A DNA stretch of 64,000 bases from Granulicella mallensis (GTDB lineage: Bacteria > Acidobacteriota > Terriglobia > Terriglobales > Acidobacteriaceae), in the NCBI RefSeq assembly GCF_014203225.1, contig NZ_JACHIO010000001.1, positions 434,001-498,000 of the forward strand, in the 5' to 3' direction. Below are positions 46,014 through 55,596 of the stretch, one piece after another (positions within the stretch are counted from its first letter, which is position 1; every line of letters begins with the position of its first letter). The position numbers and the translations under genes were made by a program. The notes under the pieces were generated by a model. That model worked only from the letters and a program-made list of their open reading frames with translations. It had not been told where the DNA came from and did no database searches.

Positions 46014-46250
46014 GCGCGAGAGAACCTCTGCATCGAGTTTGCGGACCTGAACGCAGCTAAACGGTTCGTCGAGTCCGTGGCTCGCCTTCGCCTCAATCCG
46101 TGGCTGCAAGAAGCTCGCTTTGTTCCTCGTCGATCAGAGGATTCAGAGCGTCGGGTATCAGCATCTCCAACAGGTTCTCGGCTAAATTGACACCCCCAAT
46201 TTTCGTGTGATATCTAATGGTCCGCTTCCGAAACCAGAAAGGGTTCCATC

Positions 46251-49040
46251 ATGAGCGCACCCTCCCTAACTCCCAAGACAATCGATTTTCTTGTAAAACC
46301 GACTCTTCTCGCCTTCCTTCTCTCCGTCACGCTCCTGCCCGCACATGCGCAGGTCGTCAGCGTCGTCCAAACCACGCCCGATCAGACCTCGCTCCTCGCT
46401 CCGCAACCCTCCCTCACCTTCACCCCCGGAACGGCCAGCCAGCTCGCCATCGACGTCGATGACACCATCCACTTTCAGCAGCTCGAAGGCGTCGGCGGCA
46501 CCTTCAACGACTCCGGCGCCTGGCTCGTCCAGAACAAACTCACAGTCGCCCAGCGCACTGCGCTGATGAAGGATCTCTTCAGCGAAGACGGCATTCACCT
46601 CAGCTTCCTCCGTCAGCCCATGGGCTCCACAGACCTCTCGCTCAGCAGCTTCACCTACGACGACCTCGCCGCCAACGACACCGACCCTCACATGCAGCAC
46701 TTCTCCATCGACCACGACAAGGCCTACATTCTTCCCACCCTGCGCGAGGCCATCGCCGCCAATCCCAGGATGAAAGTCATGGCTCTCCCCTGGTCGCCTC
46801 CGGCATGGATGAAGGACGGCGGCACGCTCGACGGCGGTTCGTTCAACACCGCCAATTTCGCTGCACTCTCCCTCTACTTCACCAGGTTCATCCAGGCCTA
46901 CGAGACCAATGGCGTCCCCATCAACTACGTCGCCGTTCAAAATGAGCCTCTCAACCAGACAACCGGCTACTCCTCCATGTTCATGAACCCCACCGACGAG
47001 GGCCGCTTCATCGCCGAGTACATGGGTCCTGCTCTTCGCAACATGCACTTCCGCAACCAGAACTGGAACTTCATCGGTCAGAACGCAGACCCCAATGACG
47101 CGACCCCCGGCATCCTGGGCTACGAACACAACTGGGACAACCCCAAATATCCCGCAGTCCTCCTTAATAACGTTGAGGCCCGCCAATATCTGGCCGGCAT
47201 CTCCTTCCACTGCTATGCGGGTAACGTAGCCGACGCGCAAAATGCCATTCACGATCTCTACCCCGACACCCCCATTTACTTCACCGAGTGCACCGGAGGC
47301 ACCTTCGCACCCGACTTCGCCACCAACCTCGGCAACGACGTCGAAGGCCAGATCATCAACGTCCTCCGCAACTGGGGCAAGACCGTCACCATGTGGAACA
47401 TGGATCTCGACCAGAACAGTGGCCCCACCGTCGAGCACGGCTGCAACGACTGCCGCGGCATCGTCACCATCGACACCAGCACCACCCCCTCCACCGTCTC
47501 CCGCAACGTCGAGTACTACGCCCTCGGCCACCTCTCGAAGTTCGTTCAGACCGGTGCCTATCGCATCCAGTCGAACTCCTTCGGCAGCGGCAACGTCGAA
47601 GATGTAGCCTTCAAGAACCCCGACGGCTCCGTCGCCGTCCTTGTCTACAACGCCGCATCCACTCCCAGCCAATTCAGCCTCAACTGGCACGGCAAGACGG
47701 CCAGCTACGCTCTCCCCGCCAAAGCCGTCGCCACCTTCACCTGGGCCGGATACCAGGGCAACACCTTCGACGTCACCGCCGGTCCCGACACACATACAGT
47801 CGCTCCTGGCGAAGGCACTCTCTTCTCCGTCAACGTCAACCACTACGGCTTTGATCTTTCCCCGGTCAAACTCGATCTCAAGGGACTACCTTCCGGGGCC
47901 TTCGGCGCGGTCGGCCAGCTTCCCTTCGCTCCCAACGCCCTCCTTCCCATCATCACCACGAAGGACGCGCAAAGCGGCACCTATCCCCTCACCATCACCG
48001 GCCGTCAGGGCGGCGTCGAGCGGTCCTCCACGGTTCAACTCACCATCGGCGGGCAGGAGACGCCCTTCGGCGGAACTCCCTGGGCGCTTCCCGGCCTCGT
48101 CCAGGCTGAAAACTTCGATGACGGCGGCAACTACGTCGGCTACTTCAACCTCGACACCACCGACCAGGGCAACGCCCCGTCTTATCGTGCGCCCGCAACT
48201 GTCGGCGTCGAGCAGACTGGCGACACCGGCGGCGGCTTCGACGTCGGCTTTACCAAGGAAGGCGAGTGGCTTCGTTACACAGTCAACGTCACCCAGGCCG
48301 GCATCTACAACCTTCAGGCGCGCGTAGCCTCCTCCGGTCCCGGCGGCTACTACCACGTCTCGTTCGACGGAGAGAACGCCACGGGTAATCTCTTCGTGCC
48401 TCAAACCAACGCCTTCCAGACCTACACCACCATGGTCTCGCCCAGCTTCCAGCTCCAGCCGGGCAAGCACATCATGCAGGTCACCCTCGACGGCAACGGG
48501 CCCTCCGGCGGTATGGGCAACTTCAACTGGTTCGCTGTAAATCCTCCCACAGCCAGCGCACCGTTCGGAGGCACTCCAGCCACCATCCCGGGCATGATCC
48601 AGGCCGAGAACTTCGATACCGGCGGTAAATCCATCGGCTACTGGAATGGCGCCACCACAAACGCAGGCGGAGCCAACTACCGTCCGGGCGAGACAGTCTC
48701 CATCGAAACGTCTACCGACACCGGCGGCGGATTCGACGTAGGCTCTACCAACCCCGGCGACTGGCTCAACTACTCGGTCAACATCGCCAGTGCAGGAACA
48801 TACACCCTGCACGTCCGCGTCGCCTCTGACGTAGGCGGAGGAGTCTTCCACCTGGCTTGCGACGGCCAACGCATCACTCCGGCCCTATCCGTCCCGCAAA
48901 CCAACGGCTGGCAGACATGGCAGACGCTCGATGTTCCCAACGTCAAGCTACCCGAGGGCGCACACACGCTCCAACTCATCATGGACACCGGCGGCTTCTT
49001 CAACACCGTCGCGAACTTCAACTGGTTCTCCCTCAACTAG
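46251..49040 (+). CDS. Secreted GH30 glycoside hydrolase with two CBM6 modules
   Basis: A 929-residue exported enzyme, signal segment about 15-34 (ending AHAQ). The GH30 domain (about 65-500) carries the acid/base E232 in VQNEPLNQ and the nucleophile E346 in YFTECTGG; LPWSPPAWMKDGG is also typical. An Ig-like part (about 505-605) leads to two CBM6-like modules (about 610-765 and 770-929), each with VQAENFD or IQAENFD and GGGFDVG. GH30 acts on beta-1,6-glucan, glucosylceramide or xylan; here a beta-glucanase is likely. It starts about 240 bp inside the putative island edge. Its TAG stop lies inside a palindromic repeat. Confidence 0.9.
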   Translation: MSAPSLTPKTIDFLVKPTLLAFLLSVTLLPAHAQVVSVVQTTPDQTSLLAPQPSLTFTPGTASQLAIDVDDTIHFQQLEGVGGTFNDSGAWLVQNKLTVAQRTALMKDLFSEDGIHLSFLRQPMGSTDLSLSSFTYDDLAANDTDPHMQHFSIDHDKAYILPTLREAIAANPRMKVMALPWSPPAWMKDGGTLDGGSFNTANFAALSLYFTRFIQAYETNGVPINYVAVQNEPLNQTTGYSSMFMNPTDEGRFIAEYMGPALRNMHFRNQNWNFIGQNADPNDATPGILGYEHNWDNPKYPAVLLNNVEARQYLAGISFHCYAGNVADAQNAIHDLYPDTPIYFTECTGGTFAPDFATNLGNDVEGQIINVLRNWGKTVTMWNMDLDQNSGPTVEHGCNDCRGIVTIDTSTTPSTVSRNVEYYALGHLSKFVQTGAYRIQSNSFGSGNVEDVAFKNPDGSVAVLVYNAASTPSQFSLNWHGKTASYALPAKAVATFTWAGYQGNTFDVTAGPDTHTVAPGEGTLFSVNVNHYGFDLSPVKLDLKGLPSGAFGAVGQLPFAPNALLPIITTKDAQSGTYPLTITGRQGGVERSSTVQLTIGGQETPFGGTPWALPGLVQAENFDDGGNYVGYFNLDTTDQGNAPSYRAPATVGVEQTGDTGGGFDVGFTKEGEWLRYTVNVTQAGIYNLQARVASSGPGGYYHVSFDGENATGNLFVPQTNAFQTYTTMVSPSFQLQPGKHIMQVTLDGNGPSGGMGNFNWFAVNPPTASAPFGGTPATIPGMIQAENFDTGGKSIGYWNGATTNAGGANYRPGETVSIETSTDTGGGFDVGSTNPGDWLNYSVNIASAGTYTLHVRVASDVGGGVFHLACDGQRITPALSVPQTNGWQTWQTLDVPNVKLPEGAHTLQLIMDTGGFFNTVANFNWFSLN

Positions 49041-49154
49041 AGCATTTTCCCTGTTGCTGGGAATCCGGAAACGGGCGTGCAGCGGCGTTTTCATTGGGGA
49101 AAACACCCATAAAGATCGAGGCCCCGCTCTACACCTACAGGGAAAATGCTCTAG
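49037..49154. repeat. Palindromic element overlapping the GH30 stop codon
   Basis: CTAGAGCATTTTCCCTGT (49037-49054) pairs with ACAGGGAAAATGCTCTAG (49137-49154). The TAG of the GH30 gene is the first part of the left arm, so the element may have set or replaced the end of the protein. Confidence 0.75.
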
Positions 49155-49179
49155 CCGCGGCCCAAAGCGGTGCAGCCGA

Positions 49180-49227
49180 AACGTAAATGCCCCACATCTC
49201 ATCGACGAGATGTGGGGCATTTACGTT
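49180..49227. terminator. 21-bp perfect hairpin
   Basis: 49180-49200 (AACGTAAATGCCCCACATCT plus C) pairs with 49207-49227 around a 6-base loop. It lies between the GH30 gene and the IS remnant and could end transcription from both sides. Confidence 0.75.
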
Positions 49228-49577
49228 AAAACTGCGCCACGAGCGGCGCAGGAGGCGATGCGTGTATTGAAAGGAAAATAGCTTCATTCGAATGTCGGCG
49301 AGCATGGCATTCCAGATCGCGGGCGCAGCTTGGCCTTTGATCCTCAGTCGACTTAAGGCAAATTGATTCTTGCGAATACGGCGGAGTAGTTCCACGCCAG
49401 CGATCGTGATAACGGCAGGCTAGAAGTTCTTGGAGCCGAACATAGGTCGGGCTCTGGACTTGACCCCGCGGTGATCCTGCTCAATCAGGTTGTTCAGATA
49501 CTTTGAAGAGCGTAGCTTCGTGCTCTTTGGCAACAGGCCGTCAGCTCTCAGTTCGCGAACAGCTTTGTATTTAGAAA
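49228..49577 (-). pseudogene. IS6-family transposase remnant (3' part)
   Basis: The minus strand encodes KYLNNLIEQDHRGVKSR, the region with the last catalytic glutamate of IS6-type DDE transposases. Then come PMFGSKNF, an in-frame TAG, and AVITIAGVELLRRIRK and LRIKGQAAPAIWNAML. The N-terminal half with the two catalytic aspartates is absent. The remnant begins exactly at the 3' end of the MFS gene. Its far end (49228-49281) recurs at 61970-62022. Confidence 0.82.
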
Positions 49578-50875
49578 ATCGCACTCTTCTCGTTCTCTTC
49601 CAATTCCACGCCACAGGTCTCCGGCAGTAGGAGGACCCCGAGGATCATGAGCAGGTAGGCAGATACGGCGAACATCGCGATGGCGTGGCCCAGGCGCATG
49701 TGGATGGCGAAGTAGCCGACCAGCGCGGGGAATAAGGCGCCTACACCGCGGCCGAGATTGTAGGAGAAGCCCTGGGCGGAGCCTCGGATGGCGGTGGGAA
49801 AGAGCTCGGTGAAGAAGGCTCCCATGGGGCTGAAGGAGCCGGAGGGGAAGAAGCCGAGCGGAAAGCCGAGGAGCAGGGTGGTCGTGTCGCTGATGGGGAC
49901 GATGGTGTAGAGAAAGACGGTGAGCGCGGAGAACGCAGCGAAGAGGATGAGGGTGAGTTTGCGGCCGAGCCTGTCGGCGAGATGGGCGCTGACAAGGTAG
50001 CCGGCGAAGGATCCGAGGATGACGACCAGGAGATAGCCGCCAGTGTGGGTGACGTTGAGGCCGCGCGCATTGAGGTAGAGCGGGAGCCAGGTGTTGATGG
50101 CGTAGTAGCCACCCTGCGCTCCGAGCGCGACCAGGGAGGCGAGCGCGGTGATGCGAAGAATTGCGGGCGAGAAGATCTTGAGAAAAGTGAGATTGGAGCC
50201 CTTGTTCGTTGATGGATGGTTGGCGCGGAGGATGGTCGCCTCTTTATAGATCTCCGGTTCCTGGACATTCTTGCGGACGTAGATAGCGAGCACGACGGGA
50301 GCGAGGCCGATCCAGAACATCGCGCGCCAGGCCATGTTAGGCGAGAGTACAGCGAAGAAGAGTGTGTAGAAGAGCGCGGCGATTCCCCAGCCGATGGCCC
50401 AGCCACCCTGCACGGTGCCGACGGCGCGGCCGCGATACTTAGCTCGAATGGTTTCGCCGATGAGGACGGAGCCGACGGCCCACTCGCCACCAAAACCGAG
50501 GCCTTGGAGGCCGCGAATAATGAAGAGCTGATTGAAGCTATTAGTGAAGCCACTGAGAAAAGTGAAGACTGCGAACCAGAGGATGGTTAAGCGAAGGATA
50601 CGGACGCGACCGAAGCGGTCGGCCGCGAGGCCGGCGAGCCAGCCACCGACAGAGGAGAGCAGTAGAGCCGAGGTACCGAGCAAACCGGCCTGGCCTTTGC
50701 TGATGTGCCAGATCAGAATGAGAGTCGGGAGCACGAAACTGTAGACCATGACGTCCATGCCGTCGAGCATCCAGCCGGCGAAAGTAGCGACGAGTGCGGA
50801 GCGCTCCTCGGATTCGAGTTGGAGGAACCAGAGTTTCTTGCGGGTTGGCAGGATGGTGATGCCTGGCTCACTCAT
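49571..50875 (-). CDS. MFS transporter (sugar/organic-acid symporter-like)
   Basis: A 434-residue protein with 12 membrane segments. ATG 50875 is chosen because AAGGAA lies just upstream; the frame opens earlier. The first helix, FAGWMLDGMDVMVYSFVLP, resembles lactate, sialate and aromatic-acid symporters of the SHS/AAHS type. The loop DRFGRVRILRLTIL is the MFS motif after helix 2. It is the last gene of the receptor-DUF2891-GntR-HyuAB cluster, so it probably carries the substrate across the inner membrane. The end abuts an IS6 remnant and may be altered. Confidence 0.85.
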   Translation of the reverse strand: MSEPGITILPTRKKLWFLQLESEERSALVATFAGWMLDGMDVMVYSFVLPTLILIWHISKGQAGLLGTSALLLSSVGGWLAGLAADRFGRVRILRLTILWFAVFTFLSGFTNSFNQLFIIRGLQGLGFGGEWAVGSVLIGETIRAKYRGRAVGTVQGGWAIGWGIAALFYTLFFAVLSPNMAWRAMFWIGLAPVVLAIYVRKNVQEPEIYKEATILRANHPSTNKGSNLTFLKIFSPAILRITALASLVALGAQGGYYAINTWLPLYLNARGLNVTHTGGYLLVVILGSFAGYLVSAHLADRLGRKLTLILFAAFSALTVFLYTIVPISDTTTLLLGFPLGFFPSGSFSPMGAFFTELFPTAIRGSAQGFSYNLGRGVGALFPALVGYFAIHMRLGHAIAMFAVSAYLLMILGVLLLPETCGVELEENEKSAIF

Positions 50876-51121
50876 GAGGGATTCCTTTTTCTGAGGCGCG
50901 GTTTGGAAATTTGTACGTGGCCGGATGCTCGCTTCTATTACCTGAGGCGTTGAAGAATCCCGCGGAAACACGGAATTCAGACGCTACTGCTTGACTCCTT
51001 CAAGAGCAAAGGCAACGCATACTGCAACGAAACGAATTACGGTAATACCCCATTCGATATTGAGTGCTACTTCTTTGCTGCTTTGACGATGCTGTTTTAT
51101 AAGGACTTCGAAAACTTCGAT

Positions 51122-52714
51122 CTAGCCAATTTCGGGCACTCCCCAACCGCCACCACCCGGTGTTTCGAGGTGGATGAGGTCGTATTTCTTTGCATAGATG
51201 CTGCACTTCGCAGGAAGCTTTTCGGAGGTACCGTCGGGCCTGATGAGCAAATTCAGGCCGACCTCGCCGCCCATACCACCGGAAAGACCATAGGGTTGAA
51301 ATTTGCGGCGCTCGCCGAGTAGCGTTACCTGCGCGTCAGCTAGCAGCTCCACTTCGCGAATGAGACCGTCGCCACCCTTGAACTCGCCCGCGCCGCCTGA
51401 GCCTTTGCGATAGGAGTAGGAACGGACGCGGAAGGGGTAGGCGTACTCGAGTGCCTCAACGGGCGTGTTGAGGGAGTTGGTCATGTGGCAGTGGATGCCG
51501 TCGATGCCATCGATACCAGGACGTGCACCCATGCCGCCGGCAGTCGTCTCGTAATAGGTGAAGGGCAGATGGAAGCGCTCATCCCAGCCGCCGACAGTGA
51601 GATTGCTCATCGAGCCATAGCTTGCGGCGGGGACACGGTCGGGAGCGGCCTTGGCAAGTGCGCGCAGAAGGACATCGACGATGCGCTGGCTGCACTCCAC
51701 ATTACCTCCGGCGACTGCCGCGGGTGGACGCGCATTGACGATGGTGGCGGCCGGCGCGGAGACGGTGATGGCGTTCATCATGCCGGCGGTCACTGGCGCA
51801 TCGTCTCCTAATAAGCAGCGAAAGACGTAAAAGCAGGCTGAGTAGGTGATGGGATAGACCGCGTTGATGCTTCCCGCTACCTGCGGGGAAGAGCCGCTGA
51901 AGTCGATGGCGGCCGACCCAGCGTCAGGATCGAAGGTAATGGCCACGGCGATGCGGATGGGATCGTCGGTGATGCCATCGGAGTCCATGAAGTCTTCGGC
52001 CTCATATCTGCCTGCGGGCATCTTGCGAAGTTCAGCGCGTACCAGGCGTTCCGTGTAGGCGAGCAGCCCGTCGGAGAGCTCGTTGACCTTGGCATGGCCG
52101 TACTTGGCAACTAAGTCTTTTAGCCGCTGCTCGCCGACGCGGCAGGCACCGATCTGCGCGTCGAGATCGCCTTCGCGCTCTTCGGGTGTCCGGACGTTGT
52201 GAAGGATGAGTGAGAGGATTTCAGTGTTGGTTTCACCACCGACTACGAGACGAATGGCGGGGATGCGAATGCCCTCCTGATAGATCTCGCGGCAGGGCCC
52301 CATGGAGCCGGCGAAGGTGCCTCCGACGTCGGCGTGGTGAGCGCGGGAGGCTGCGTAGAAGCTTGGACCGTCGACGCCTTCGATGAAGATGGGAAGGACA
52401 AGCGTGATATCCGGGAGGTGAGTGCCGCCGGCATAGGGATCATTGAGGATGGCGATGTCGCCCTCGCCGAGCTTGAGGGATTTTACGACTGCATCGACCG
52501 AGTGAGACATGGAGCCGAGGTGCACGGGCATATGGTCACCCATAGCAATGACGCGCTGATGGCGGTCGAAGAGAGCGCAGGAGTAGTCGCGACGCTCCTT
52601 GATGTTAGGCGAGATCGAGGTGCGGCGAAGAGCGGCGCCCATCTCTTCGGCGATGGAGTGAACAGCGCTCTTGAAGATAGCGAGTTCGATGGGACTAACG
52701 GGTTGCGGCTTCAT
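51122..52714 (-). CDS. Hydantoinase B/5-oxoprolinase-type subunit
   Basis: A 530-residue protein of the hydantoinase B/oxoprolinase family. It opens with SPIELAIFKSAVHSIAEEMG and ALRRTSISPNIKERRDYSCA, both standard. LNDPYAGGTHLPDITLVLP is the conserved active region and SGSSPQVAGSINAV is the middle signature. With HyuA it opens a cyclic amide in an ATP-dependent reaction (5-oxoproline or N-methylhydantoin in studied cases). It overlaps hyuA by 4 bp. Confidence 0.92.
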   Translation of the reverse strand: MKPQPVSPIELAIFKSAVHSIAEEMGAALRRTSISPNIKERRDYSCALFDRHQRVIAMGDHMPVHLGSMSHSVDAVVKSLKLGEGDIAILNDPYAGGTHLPDITLVLPIFIEGVDGPSFYAASRAHHADVGGTFAGSMGPCREIYQEGIRIPAIRLVVGGETNTEILSLILHNVRTPEEREGDLDAQIGACRVGEQRLKDLVAKYGHAKVNELSDGLLAYTERLVRAELRKMPAGRYEAEDFMDSDGITDDPIRIAVAITFDPDAGSAAIDFSGSSPQVAGSINAVYPITYSACFYVFRCLLGDDAPVTAGMMNAITVSAPAATIVNARPPAAVAGGNVECSQRIVDVLLRALAKAAPDRVPAASYGSMSNLTVGGWDERFHLPFTYYETTAGGMGARPGIDGIDGIHCHMTNSLNTPVEALEYAYPFRVRSYSYRKGSGGAGEFKGGDGLIREVELLADAQVTLLGERRKFQPYGLSGGMGGEVGLNLLIRPDGTSEKLPAKCSIYAKKYDLIHLETPGGGGWGVPEIG

Positions 52715-54669
52715 GCATACACCTCGATCACCAGGTTCTTGAAGGCGTCGACGCGAAGGACATCGCCCGGCGGCAGGATAGTGGCGGAGCTGTATTCGGA
52801 GATGATGGCGGGACCGGTGAAGGTGTCGCCCGCGTGGAGCTTGTCGCGTTCGTAGAGACGCGTCGGGTGGGGCGTGCCATCGAAGTAGACGGTACGGGTG
52901 CCGACGAGGGCAGCACTGCCATCGCCATCGATAATCTCCTGCCGTGGTGGCTCGAAGGTCTCTGCCGGAGCGGCGACGCGCACGCGGATGTTCACAATAT
53001 CAAGGGGCCGGCCCTCGTTCGCGAAGCCGTATCTGCGCTGGTGCAGGGCGTGAAAGGCAGAGGCCATATCGGGACCGTAGGGAATATTCAACTCATAGCC
53101 CTGGCCTCGGTAGCGGAGGTCGACGGAGCGAAAGGATTTGCCTGCGAGACCCTCGGTTTCAAACTCGTTGAAGCCCAGCCTCTCGAGCTCGGCGAAGGTT
53201 TCTTCGAGGTCAGCATCGATGGTTTGCATGACGGTACGAGAGTATTCGCGCATGGTATCGGCGAGCAGGATGCCTACTGCTGAGAGCGCGCCGGGCAGCG
53301 CTGGAATGAGTACACGCGGCACCTGCAGGGCGTGCGCAAGAGAGCATGCATGCAGAGGACCGCCTCCGCCAAATGCAACCAACGTGAAGTCTCGGGGATC
53401 ATAGCCCCGCTCGACGGAGATTACACGAATAGCCTTCTCCATGGAGGTCTCAACAACGCGCAGAATACCGGAGGCGAACTCTTCGACGGTGGCGAGACTT
53501 CCCTTCTCCTGCTCCATGTACTGCAGCATCCGATCGCGGTCGAGGCTGATGGAGCCACCCATGAAGCGGTCGGTATCGAGTCGACCGAGAACAAGATTCG
53601 CGTCAGTGACGGTGGGTTGTGTGCCACGGCCGAAGCAGACGGGACCGGGATCGGCACCAGCAGATTCCGGGCCTACGCGCAACAGTCCTCCGGCGTCGAA
53701 GCGAGCGATGGAGCCGCCGCCAGCACCGGCGGTATGGATGTCCAGCATGGGCACACCGATGGGGATGCCGGTAATGATCGACTCATTGCTGATGTGCGGG
53801 CCGGTCGCGTCGACGAGGAAGACATCGGTGGAAGTCCCACCCATGTCGAAGCCGATGATCTGGTCGAATCCGGCAAGGCCTGCAAGTTTATAGGCGCCGA
53901 TGACACCACCAGCAGGTCCGGAGAGCATGGTTCGAACCGGCTCTGCTGCGGCGATGCGAGCAGAGATGATGCCGCCCGAAGACTGCATGACCTCAAGGCG
54001 GCTATCTGCGTAGACCTTCGATATGTTGGCTGCGAGGGTGGTGATGTATGAACCTACCTTGGGAGCGACGTAGGCGTTGGCAACGATGGTGGATGCACGT
54101 TCATACTCGCGAAACTCAGGCAGGATGCGATGCGAGATGGAAAGGGGCAAGCCGAGGGGTTCGAGTGCTGCGGCGATTTTGATTTCGCTCTCCGGATTAG
54201 CGAAGGAGAATAATGTCGACACAGCGATGGCATCCACGCCGGCGTCCGCAATGTTATTAACTATTATCTCCAGCTCAACGGGATCGATCGCGAGGAGTAA
54301 ATCTCCGTTCGAACTGACTCGCTCGGAGACGCCGAAGCGAAGCTGTTTGGGAACGAGGCACTCTGGCGCTGGCTGGAACCAGTCATAGAGCTTCGGCCGT
54401 GCCTGGCGGCCAATCGCAATCGTGTCTTCAAAACCTTTGGTCGTGAGAAACGCAACGCGTGCTCCCTTGCGCTCAAGCATGGCATTGGTGGCAACTGTGG
54501 TGCCGTGCCGAACGACGACGTCGGGATCGGGCGAGATCTTGTGCAGCCCTTCGATCACTGCTCTTCCAGGATCGGACGGGGTTGAAAACACCTTCAACAC
54601 AACGAACTGCGAATTCTGAAAATACACAATATCGGTGAACGTTCCGCCAGTGTCGATGGCTATACGCAT
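52711..54669 (-). CDS. Hydantoinase A/5-oxoprolinase-type ATPase subunit
   Basis: A 652-residue protein with the actin-like ATPase start MRIAIDTGGTFTDIVYF (phosphate loop 6-13), then VVRHGTTVATNAMLERKGA. IIGFDMGGTSTDVFLVD is the second nucleotide-binding motif, and VAFGGGGPLHACSLAHAL is conserved near the middle. It phosphorylates the lactam or cyclic-amide substrate for the B subunit. Substrate specificity cannot be read from sequence. It lies downstream of the GntR regulator. Confidence 0.92.
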   Translation of the reverse strand: MRIAIDTGGTFTDIVYFQNSQFVVLKVFSTPSDPGRAVIEGLHKISPDPDVVVRHGTTVATNAMLERKGARVAFLTTKGFEDTIAIGRQARPKLYDWFQPAPECLVPKQLRFGVSERVSSNGDLLLAIDPVELEIIVNNIADAGVDAIAVSTLFSFANPESEIKIAAALEPLGLPLSISHRILPEFREYERASTIVANAYVAPKVGSYITTLAANISKVYADSRLEVMQSSGGIISARIAAAEPVRTMLSGPAGGVIGAYKLAGLAGFDQIIGFDMGGTSTDVFLVDATGPHISNESIITGIPIGVPMLDIHTAGAGGGSIARFDAGGLLRVGPESAGADPGPVCFGRGTQPTVTDANLVLGRLDTDRFMGGSISLDRDRMLQYMEQEKGSLATVEEFASGILRVVETSMEKAIRVISVERGYDPRDFTLVAFGGGGPLHACSLAHALQVPRVLIPALPGALSAVGILLADTMREYSRTVMQTIDADLEETFAELERLGFNEFETEGLAGKSFRSVDLRYRGQGYELNIPYGPDMASAFHALHQRRYGFANEGRPLDIVNIRVRVAAPAETFEPPRQEIIDGDGSAALVGTRTVYFDGTPHPTRLYERDKLHAGDTFTGPAIISEYSSATILPPGDVLRVDAFKNLVIEVYA

Positions 54670-54728
54670 AGGACTTGAAACCTGGTCTTCCCCTGGAACG
54701 AAAATTGTTCCGCATATGGTTGAATCAT

Positions 54729-55490
54729 TTAATGTTTGAGGGTCTTGCGCGTGCGTGTAAGCCTTGCACGTTTGGGACGCTTTGCACCGAGCGGCTCAGG
54801 ATTGCGGAGCCAGTCGGAATAATCGGTGTTCATGGGGTTGGCATTGGGAAGATTCACCGCTAAGAGATCGACCTTCATACTGCGCTTCACCGTGTTTTCG
54901 AGGTGATCGCTGGCGCGCGCGCGAGCTAACTCGGCATTGCCGGAACGAAGCGCACGGACAAGTTCCTGGTGTTCGGCAACCAACTGCGGGCCGTAGCTAT
55001 CCATCACGATCACCAGGTAGTAATAGCGCATGAGACGGGTCTGCGCGTTGGTGACTATCTGGAGCAGGGACTGATTTCGGCTAGCGGCCGCAATCGAAAT
55101 ATGAAAGTTCTTATTCCATTCAAGAAACGTGTAGTAACTATTTCTCTCACCAATTTGATATTCGTATGTTGCCCAGCCACTGATTTCCTTGATCTGCTCT
55201 GGGGTTGCACGCTCTGCAGCGAGAGCAGCGACCGCGGGTTCTACGACGGACTGAAGCTCACGCAGATTTCGGTACTCTTCGATCGTCAGCGGAGTGATGC
55301 TATAGCCGCGAAAAGGAATCATCTGCATCAATGATTCGTCTTCGAGACGCCGGCATGCCTCACGGACGGGGGTTCGGCTTGCGGCGTAACGATCGCACAT
55401 CTCTAACTCAGAAATGGAGAGCCCGGGAGACAGCTTGCAGGTAACGATATCCTGCTTCAATTCCTTGTAAATGCGTTGAGCTTCCGTCAT
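54729..55490 (-). CDS. GntR-family regulator with FCD domain
   Basis: A 253-residue regulator. The N-terminal winged helix (about 1-65) includes SISELEMCDRYAASRTPVRE. The FCD effector domain (about 80-210) has the helix EEYRNLRELQSVVEPAVAAL and the metal/ligand region FHISIAAASRNQSLL. The tail is very basic (KRPKRARLTRTRKTLKH). The start is uncertain: ATG 55490 fits the family, ATG 55523 is possible. A TGTATACA palindrome lies 15-22 bases upstream of 55490. FCD regulators usually release DNA on binding an organic acid. Confidence 0.88.
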   Translation of the reverse strand: MTEAQRIYKELKQDIVTCKLSPGLSISELEMCDRYAASRTPVREACRRLEDESLMQMIPFRGYSITPLTIEEYRNLRELQSVVEPAVAALAAERATPEQIKEISGWATYEYQIGERNSYYTFLEWNKNFHISIAAASRNQSLLQIVTNAQTRLMRYYYLVIVMDSYGPQLVAEHQELVRALRSGNAELARARASDHLENTVKRSMKVDLLAVNLPNANPMNTDYSDWLRNPEPLGAKRPKRARLTRTRKTLKH

Positions 55491-55504
55491 TGGAATGTAC
55501 CAAG

Positions 55505-55512
55505 TGTATACA
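55505..55512. promoter_or_regulatory. TGTATACA palindrome near the gntR start
   Basis: TGTATACA within GTTGTATACAC on the minus strand has the style of FCD-type GntR operators. The same core with longer symmetry (TTGTATACAA) lies at 61512-61521 upstream of the TonB receptor. Confidence 0.5.
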
Positions 55513-55596
55513 ACAGAATCCATTCCGGGATGGTGATTGTGATAGTGTGCAAACCTATCCGCCGCGATGATTGTATGGGCAACTGCAGAGCACATA

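Noticed and set aside
46266-47843. 525-codon minus-strand frame antisense to the GH30 gene
   Set aside because: Low-complexity Val/Gly/Asp/Glu composition typical of antisense frames; the GH30 catalytic motifs are on the plus strand.
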